Below, one piece after another: positions 15,524 to 19,759 of a stretch of DNA of 19,759 bases. How positions within the stretch are numbered: position 1 is the stretch's first letter; every line of letters starts with the position of its first letter. The stretch is from JACQZU01 sp041908165. Its GTDB lineage: Bacteria; Acidobacteriota; Holophagae; Holophagales; Holophagaceae. Position numbers and translations under genes: made by a program. A model generated the notes under the pieces. The model ran no database searches, had not been told where the DNA came from, and worked only from the letters and a program-made list of their open reading frames with translations. The DNA lies in assembly GCA_041908165.1 (NCBI GenBank), contig JAYRFV010000095.1, positions 1 through 19,759 of the forward strand. Reading direction: 5' to 3'.

Positions 15524-18271
15524 TCAGCGGCGCTTCCAGAGGTCCCAGGGGCGCGTGCCGATCAGCAGGTTGATGCTGTCCCCGCCGCTGCGCAGGGGCC
15601 GGCCTTCCACGGCCCGCCAGGCGCGGCCGGCGGCGACCTCGACGTAGAACCGGCCGATCTCCGTGCGCAGACTCGCACCCAGGGCGCGGACCCGGGTGCC
15701 CTCGCGCAGGTCCCGCGGCTCGCCGCTGCCGAACCAGCCCAGGTCGATCCGCGGCTCGAGCCAGGTGTTGAAGCCGAACATGTCGGCCAGCCGCAGCGGC
15801 AGGCCGGCCCGCCCCACGGCGAAGTTGGGGGCGAGGAAGCCGGCGCTGCGGGTGCCCACCAGGAAGGCCGGCCCGCCGATGCTGTACCAGCGCTCCAGCG
15901 GCAGGTTCCAGCCCAGGCCGGTCTCCGCATCCAGGTGGACGCTCATCCCCGCCAGCAGCGGGACGTAGCTGCGGCCGCGGCCGTAGAACCACTGGTAGCG
16001 GTCGCGGGCGCCGGTCTCGTGCAGGGTCGCGCCCTGGCCGGCGAAGAAGCGCCCCATGCGCCCCCGGGTGGGAAAGGTGTAGCGGTCGAAGTCGTCCCAT
16101 TCCGCGGAGGCCTGGAGCTGGTTCGAGGCGCGGGCCGCAAGGCCGTCGAGGTTCGGGAGCAGGTCGCTCCAGCGCCGGGTGAGGTCGAGGCGCCAGTGGC
16201 CGCGGTCGCCGCCCCCGAAGCGCTGCTGCAGGCCGACGCCCAGGTCGCGGGCGCGCAGGGTGCGGTCGGCGAGGATCGCGGCGAAGGGGGAGAGCAGGGC
16301 CTCTTCGCCCAGGCTCTCCGGCAGGAAGCGCTGCTGGAAGGTGCTGGCGAACAGCCGGAAGGAGACCCGCGGCGCGCTGCGCACGGCGCGGGCCGCCTGG
16401 AAGGACACCGCATCCTGGAGGTGGTTGGTGGAGGCCTGCAGGTCGAAGCTGCTGCCGGTTCCCAGGAAGTTCTGCACGTGGGTGTCCAGGCCGGCGTGGA
16501 AGCCCCAGGTGGTCTCGTAGGCCAGGGAGACGTCGAAGGTCAGCCGCTGGCGCGGCACCGGGGTCAGGATCAGCACCGGGCCCTGGGGGCTCGCCTCGCC
16601 GCCCAGGACCAGTTCCTCCAGGTTCAGCCGGGATTCGGCCATGGACATGTGGAGGAACAGCCGGCCGGCGTCCAGCGGCTCGCCCACCAGGTAGGACATG
16701 AGCCGCTGCAGGTACTGTTCGTCGGCCTTCCGCAGGATCCCCGGGGCGATCCGGATGGCGGCCACCCGCGGCTCGTGGACCTGGATCCGGAGCTCGCCCG
16801 TGGCCGGGTCGAACCCCGAGCCCTGCAGGTCCAGGGTGGGCCGGTAGGCCAGGGTCGCCTCGAGCAGGAACCGGTCCAGGGTCCGGCCGAAGTGGACCGG
16901 ATTGAAGCGCGCCCCGGTCCGGACCCCCTCCTGGCGGAGGGCGTCCTCGATCAGGCCGCGCCAGTCCTCCGGCGCCTGGATCCGGATCCCCCGCACGTTC
17001 GGGTGGGGCAGGACCACCAGCCTCGGCGGCCGGCCCTCGGGCAGCGACAGGTGCGCCTCCGCGGCGAGCCCGGCGGCGTGGATGCGGCGCAGCAGCCGGT
17101 AGAAGTCGCGGCGCACCCGCGGGCCGTCCTGCGGCAGGCTCGATTCCACCAGCCGGACCAGGGCCGGCTGCAGGTCCGGGGGCGCCTGCAGCTCCGGCGT
17201 CCCCGCCGGGGCCGGGGCCTCCCCGTCCGTGCCATAGAGCTTCGCCTCGAGTGCCGCCAGGTGCGCGTCGAAGCTCCGCCGCCCCAGGGCCACGCCCTCG
17301 GGAACCTGCTTGTTGAATTCCAGGTAGTCCATGCGCGTGGTGTCGGGGCGCAGCAGCACGTCGGCGGCGAGCCGGCTGAGGCGGGTGCGCTCCTCGATGG
17401 TCACGTCGAGGGTCTTCAGGAGCACCGAGAACACCGTGGAGGAGCGCACCCGCTCGACCTGCGAGCCGACCTCCACCGCCAGCACCAGCGCCGCGGGGTC
17501 CATCTCCTTGGCCTGGTGGACCGGCAGGTTCTCCACCAGCATGCCGTCGACGTGCTGGTGGCCGCCGAAGACCACCGGCCGGAACATCCCGGGGATGCAC
17601 ATGGAGGCCCGGACCGCGTCGACGATGCTGATCTCCCGCGGGGCATCGGCGCTTCCCTTCTGCAGGTTGGTGGAGACCGCGCGGAAGGGCACCCGCAGCC
17701 GGTCCAGGTCGGGCCCGGCGTAGTAGAGCCCGCGGCTCAGCAGCCACTGCAGGCTGCGCTTCAGTTCCAGGCCGGAACTCGAGCCCGGCTCGAAGGAGAA
17801 GCCCTCGCGCCGGTTGTACTGCATGGAGAAGGCGGTGGCGGTCTGGGTCTCCTGCTCCCAGAGCGTCTCCCCGAGGCTGCGCCGCTGCCGGTCCAGCAGC
17901 AGGGTGCCCATGTCCATGCGCTGGAGCAGATCCTGGATCGCGAAGCCCGAGTAGCCGACCCCGTACATGCCGCCCATGAAGGCGCCCATGCTGGTGCCGG
18001 AGATGCGGTCCGGGGCCAGGCCCTCCTCCTCGAGCCGCTGCAGCACGCCGGCGTGGGCGATCCCCTTGGCGGCGCCGCCGCCCAGGGCCAGGGTGAGCCG
18101 CCGCTGACCCGGAACGGCCACAGTCGGGCGGAAGCTGAACGTGAAGTCGGCGGGCCGCTGCTGCAGCTGGACCGGTGGCGGTTCCACGGAGGGGACCTGG
18201 GCGGAGGCCCAGCCGGCGCCCGCCGCGAGCAGGGCGGGACAGAGGGTCCGGAGGAGGGTCATGGGGCCCAT
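15524..18271 (-). CDS. Patatin-like phospholipase fused to POTRA and Omp85-type barrel (type Vd autotransporter-like)
   Basis: This is a 915-residue protein. MTLLRTLCPALLAAGAGWASAQ is a signal peptide (cleavage likely after ASA). Residues 58-300 are a patatin domain: oxyanion loop GGGAAKG (64-70), nucleophile S94 in GTSMG, and catalytic D242 in VDGM. Residues 300-460 are a helical spacer of unclear fold. About 460-600 holds a POTRA-like region (VRGIRIQAPEDWRGLIEDAL, RVAAIRIAPGILRKADEQYLQRLMSY). The rest has barrel strands, including GRMGRFFAGQG, SIGGPAFLVGTRSAGF and SINLLIGT near the end. Type Vd autotransporters such as PlpD share patatin-POTRA-barrel order, and the patatin part would be exported as a lipase. 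It ends in WDLWKRR, not in an aromatic. The start could be ATG 18271 or 18262; neither has a strong Shine-Dalgarno. Confidence 0.88.
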   Translation of the reverse strand: MGPMTLLRTLCPALLAAGAGWASAQVPSVEPPPVQLQQRPADFTFSFRPTVAVPGQRRLTLALGGGAAKGIAHAGVLQRLEEEGLAPDRISGTSMGAFMGGMYGVGYSGFAIQDLLQRMDMGTLLLDRQRRSLGETLWEQETQTATAFSMQYNRREGFSFEPGSSSGLELKRSLQWLLSRGLYYAGPDLDRLRVPFRAVSTNLQKGSADAPREISIVDAVRASMCIPGMFRPVVFGGHQHVDGMLVENLPVHQAKEMDPAALVLAVEVGSQVERVRSSTVFSVLLKTLDVTIEERTRLSRLAADVLLRPDTTRMDYLEFNKQVPEGVALGRRSFDAHLAALEAKLYGTDGEAPAPAGTPELQAPPDLQPALVRLVESSLPQDGPRVRRDFYRLLRRIHAAGLAAEAHLSLPEGRPPRLVVLPHPNVRGIRIQAPEDWRGLIEDALRQEGVRTGARFNPVHFGRTLDRFLLEATLAYRPTLDLQGSGFDPATGELRIQVHEPRVAAIRIAPGILRKADEQYLQRLMSYLVGEPLDAGRLFLHMSMAESRLNLEELVLGGEASPQGPVLILTPVPRQRLTFDVSLAYETTWGFHAGLDTHVQNFLGTGSSFDLQASTNHLQDAVSFQAARAVRSAPRVSFRLFASTFQQRFLPESLGEEALLSPFAAILADRTLRARDLGVGLQQRFGGGDRGHWRLDLTRRWSDLLPNLDGLAARASNQLQASAEWDDFDRYTFPTRGRMGRFFAGQGATLHETGARDRYQWFYGRGRSYVPLLAGMSVHLDAETGLGWNLPLERWYSIGGPAFLVGTRSAGFLAPNFAVGRAGLPLRLADMFGFNTWLEPRIDLGWFGSGEPRDLREGTRVRALGASLRTEIGRFYVEVAAGRAWRAVEGRPLRSGGDSINLLIGTRPWDLWKRR

Positions 18272-18320
18272 TCTGGCGCAATCCCGCCTCCCGCGGCGGT
18301 CCAGGTGGCGACCTTTCCCG

Positions 18321-18329
18321 TGCTAGGGT
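18321..18329 (+). promoter_or_regulatory. Possible extended -10 (TGCTAGGGT) of the DUF4920 gene
   Basis: A TGnTAnnnT element lies 26 bases before the DUF4920 start in the 84-base divergent gap. It resembles the element upstream of the kinase (9373-9381). No clear -35 is seen. Confidence 0.35.
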
Positions 18330-18355
18330 GGGGACGATCCATTCCGGAGGCCCCC

Positions 18356-18814
18356 ATGCGTCGCAGCCTGCTTCCCGCACTCCTGCTCTGCTCGGGCCTG
18401 CTGGCCGCCCCGGAGGGCAAGCCCTACGGCAAGCCGCTCGCTGTCAAGGAGGTGACGCCGGTCTCGGCGATCCTCGACAACCCCGATGCCTACGTCGGTA
18501 AGACCGTGCGCGTGAAGGGGCTGGTCACCGACGTGTGCGAATCCCGCGGCTGCTGGATCCAGATCAGCGGCGACCGCAAGGGCCAGAAGATCCTGTTCAA
18601 GGTGGAGGATGGCGTCATCACCTTCCCGATGTCGGCGAAGGGCAGCCAGGTGGTGGCCGAGGGCGTGGTCTCCAAGAAGGTGACCAGCGTCGAGCAGCAG
18701 AAGGCCGCCTGCGAGAAGGAGGCCAAGGCCCACAACAAGCCCGCCGACTTCAGCGCCATCACCGGCCCCAAGACCACCATTCGCCTGGAAGGGCTGGGCG
18801 CCGAGATCAAGTAG
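18356..18814 (+). CDS. DUF4920 family secreted protein
   Basis: This is a 152-residue protein. Start ATG 18356 follows GGAGG with a 5-base gap. MRRSLLPALLLCSGLLAAP is a signal peptide, so the mature protein is exported. The body shows a small beta-rich OB-like fold, with VSAILDNPDAYVGKTVRVKGLVTDVCESRGCWIQIS (residues 36-71), then KILFKVEDGVITFPMSAKGSQVVAEGVVSKK (78-108). A C-terminal strand TTIRLEGLGAEIK ends it. The pair of cysteines in CESRGCW (61 and 66) is typical of the family and could bind metal or form a disulfide. DUF4920 has no proven function. The next gene starts 4 bases after the stop, so the two are almost surely co-translated. Confidence 0.85.
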   Translation: MRRSLLPALLLCSGLLAAPEGKPYGKPLAVKEVTPVSAILDNPDAYVGKTVRVKGLVTDVCESRGCWIQISGDRKGQKILFKVEDGVITFPMSAKGSQVVAEGVVSKKVTSVEQQKAACEKEAKAHNKPADFSAITGPKTTIRLEGLGAEIK

Positions 18815-18817
18815 GCG

Positions 18818-19405
18818 ATGCCCACCCCGGCTCCCGGTTCCCGCCTGCCCTGGCGGCGCTGGAATGCGGCCACCCACCGCGACCTGGGCTACCTGTCGGT
18901 GGCCCTGACGCTGGTCTACGCCATCTCCGGCATCGCCGTGAACCACATCCACCAGTGGAACCCGAATTACGCGAAGACCAGGCAGGTGCTGCAGATCCGT
19001 CCGCTGCCGAAGGACGACCCCACCGAGCGGCTGGTGCAGGCCGCCCAGGCGGAGCTGAGGCCGTCCGGCACCTTCAAGAGCGCCTTCCAGCCGGACGACG
19101 ACACCCTGCAGCTGTTCTACAAGGAAGCCACCTATGCCGTGGACCTGCCCACCGGCAAGGTGCTGGTGGAGGCCACCCGGCCGCGGCCGGTGCTGTTCGC
19201 CCTCAACCAGCTGCACCTGAACAGCCCGAAGCGCCTGTGGACCTGGATCGCCGACCTCTACGCCCTGGCCCTGATCGTGCTCGCCCTCACCGGGGCCTTC
19301 ATCATCAAGGGCCGCAAGGGCATCACCGGCCGCGGCGCCTGGCTGGTCGGCCTCGGCACCGCCATCCCCGTGGCCTACTGGACCTGGTTCGCCTGGCTGC
19401 GCTGA
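18818..19405 (+). CDS. PepSY-associated TM helix protein (PepSY_TM_like_2 type)
   Basis: This is a 195-residue protein. Residues 14-49 (RWNAATHRDLGYLSVALTLVYAISGIAVNHIHQWNP) are the typical opening, with H20 near the first span (about 25-43) and H43/H45 just outside it. A periplasmic stretch (50-130) includes the PepSY-like YAVDLPTGKVLVEATRP. LNQLHLNSP (129-137), a second span (about 143-163) and a third (173-192) follow. The histidines could bind heme or a metal, but the role is unproven. ATG 18818 starts 4 bases after the stop of DUF4920, with no strong Shine-Dalgarno of its own, which fits coupled translation. A strong hairpin lies 65 bases downstream. Confidence 0.85.
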   Translation: MPTPAPGSRLPWRRWNAATHRDLGYLSVALTLVYAISGIAVNHIHQWNPNYAKTRQVLQIRPLPKDDPTERLVQAAQAELRPSGTFKSAFQPDDDTLQLFYKEATYAVDLPTGKVLVEATRPRPVLFALNQLHLNSPKRLWTWIADLYALALIVLALTGAFIIKGRKGITGRGAWLVGLGTAIPVAYWTWFAWLR

Positions 19406-19469
19406 CCCGCGCGGACCGCGAAGCCGGTTCTGCGCCCTGGAGCGTGGCGCCCCCGGGGCAGAGGACAAA

Positions 19470-19498
19470 GCAACAGCCCGGCTCTGCCGGGCTGTTGC
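19470..19498. terminator. Strong 13-bp hairpin terminator candidate after the DUF4920/PepSY-TM pair
   Basis: GCAACAGCCCGGC pairs perfectly with GCCGGGCTGTTGC around a TCT loop. On the plus strand it follows the PepSY-TM stop by 64 bases but has no T-run after it. On the minus strand the stem is followed by TTTGTCC, so it may serve transcripts from both sides. Confidence 0.7.
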
Positions 19499-19573
19499 GC
19501 TGGGGCACGGGGCGGTTCGCCGATGCGGTGTGCCGCTGCGGCGGACCGGCGCAGCGCGGAACCCCCGGAAGAA

Positions 19574-19759
19574 TCAGCCCTTGCTGAAGGCCTTCAATCC
19601 ATCAAACGTCGCTCTGACGCGGCCCCTCCTGGGCCGCGCCCTTCGGGCGGCAACGGCCTGCGGCCGTTCCGTCGCCCTCCGCTCCTGCTCCGGGCTCATG
19701 GCCCCAAGGCCATTCCAGCTCAGGTTCCTTTGCGATGCGAAGGGGCGCCTGCCGGCGCC
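19574..19759 (-). other. Minus-strand open frame to the edge, overlapping a hairpin array
   Basis: A frame with no stop runs from base 19759 to TGA at 19574 (61 codons). It ends in ATFDGLKAFSKG and has an internal ATG at 19699 (MSPEQERRATERPQ). It is very Arg-rich in the middle, where it overlaps three hairpins, and ATG 19699 has no good Shine-Dalgarno. It is either the 3' end of a gene lying to the right, with the hairpin at 19470-19498 as its terminator, or a repeat that happens to be open. I lean to the repeat. Confidence 0.3.
19618..19668. repeat. Three consecutive hairpins, possible REP/BIME-like element
   Basis: CGCGGCCC-CTCCT-GGGCCGCG (19618-19638), CGCCC-TTC-GGGCG (19637-19649) and AACGGCC-TGC-GGCCGTT (19652-19668) follow each other almost without gaps. 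On the minus strand the loops read GCA, GAA and AGGAG. GNA loops closed by C-G are unusually stable in DNA. Dense hairpins in a gap between genes are typical of extragenic palindromic repeats, but copies elsewhere cannot be seen from here. Confidence 0.45.

Larger units (their letters stand above)
19406..19759. other. 3' intergenic stretch: terminator hairpin, then hairpin-rich sequence
   Basis: No plus-strand gene follows the PepSY-TM gene. The stretch holds the strong hairpin at 19470-19498, a GAAGGCCTTC palindrome (19586-19595), three successive hairpins (19618-19668) and a GGCGCC-tgcc-GGCGCC repeat (19744-19759). A minus-strand frame is open from the edge to a stop at 19574. The stretch between the hairpin and that stop shows nothing else that I recognise. 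Confidence 0.5.

Noticed and set aside
15045..18380. A 1111-codon minus-strand frame overlapping patatin and comF
   Set aside because: Pro/Arg/Gly-rich low-complexity translation in the wrong frame; the patatin frame has clear motifs.
15506..18814. A 1102-codon plus-strand open frame antisense to the patatin gene that runs in frame into DUF4920
   Set aside because: Only the last 152 codons, from ATG 18356 with its own Shine-Dalgarno and signal peptide, make sense. The rest is Gln/Gly/Pro/Arg-rich shadow of GC-rich coding DNA.

Overview
The window is very GC-rich bacterial DNA (by eye about 70% G+C, with G/C at most third codon positions) and is almost fully coding. The gene content fits a Gram-negative, free-living bacterium with an outer membrane. 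It includes a patatin-Omp85 fusion, an outer-membrane beta-barrel, a large membrane-anchored Ser/Thr kinase with TPRs, a PATAN-domain response regulator and a COG2403 GTPase. This mix is most like Acidobacteriota (Holophaga/Geothrix type). That placement is inference from gene families and composition; there is no rRNA or other marker gene here.

Left part (1-4829). A DUF1015 protein on the minus strand is cut by the left edge. Upstream of it, in a 207 bp gap, lie three related small inverted repeats. Next come a CheY-PATAN response regulator and a GH113-like TIM-barrel protein, both on the minus strand and 31 bp apart. The GH113-like gene diverges, across an AT-rich promoter region, from a TTG-started outer-membrane barrel gene.

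Middle (4851-12918). A minus-strand run reads amino-acid permease, DUF1624 membrane acyltransferase, then CNNM/CorC-type CBS protein, with gaps of 19 and 28 bp, so it is probably one operon. It diverges from a 1162-residue PknB-type kinase whose C-terminal two thirds are TPR-like. A 51-residue hydrophilic small ORF with a near-perfect Shine-Dalgarno overlaps the 3' end of the kinase tail-to-tail.

Right part (13064-19759). A COG2403 (cyclic 2,3-diphosphoglycerate synthetase-like) GTPase on the minus strand diverges from a ComF-type phosphoribosyltransferase. ComF converges, with 7 bp between them, on a 915-residue patatin-POTRA-barrel protein resembling type Vd autotransporters. That gene diverges from a DUF4920/PepSY-TM gene pair. 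A strong 13-bp hairpin follows the pair. The last 200 bases hold a run of hairpins that is also a minus-strand open frame to the edge, either a REP-like repeat or the 3' end of another gene.

No tRNA, rRNA, CRISPR array, insertion sequence or phage gene was seen. I found no convincing new multi-gene system. The least explained items are the small ORF beside the kinase, the hairpin array at the right edge, and the three related operator-like sites at 1320-1381.
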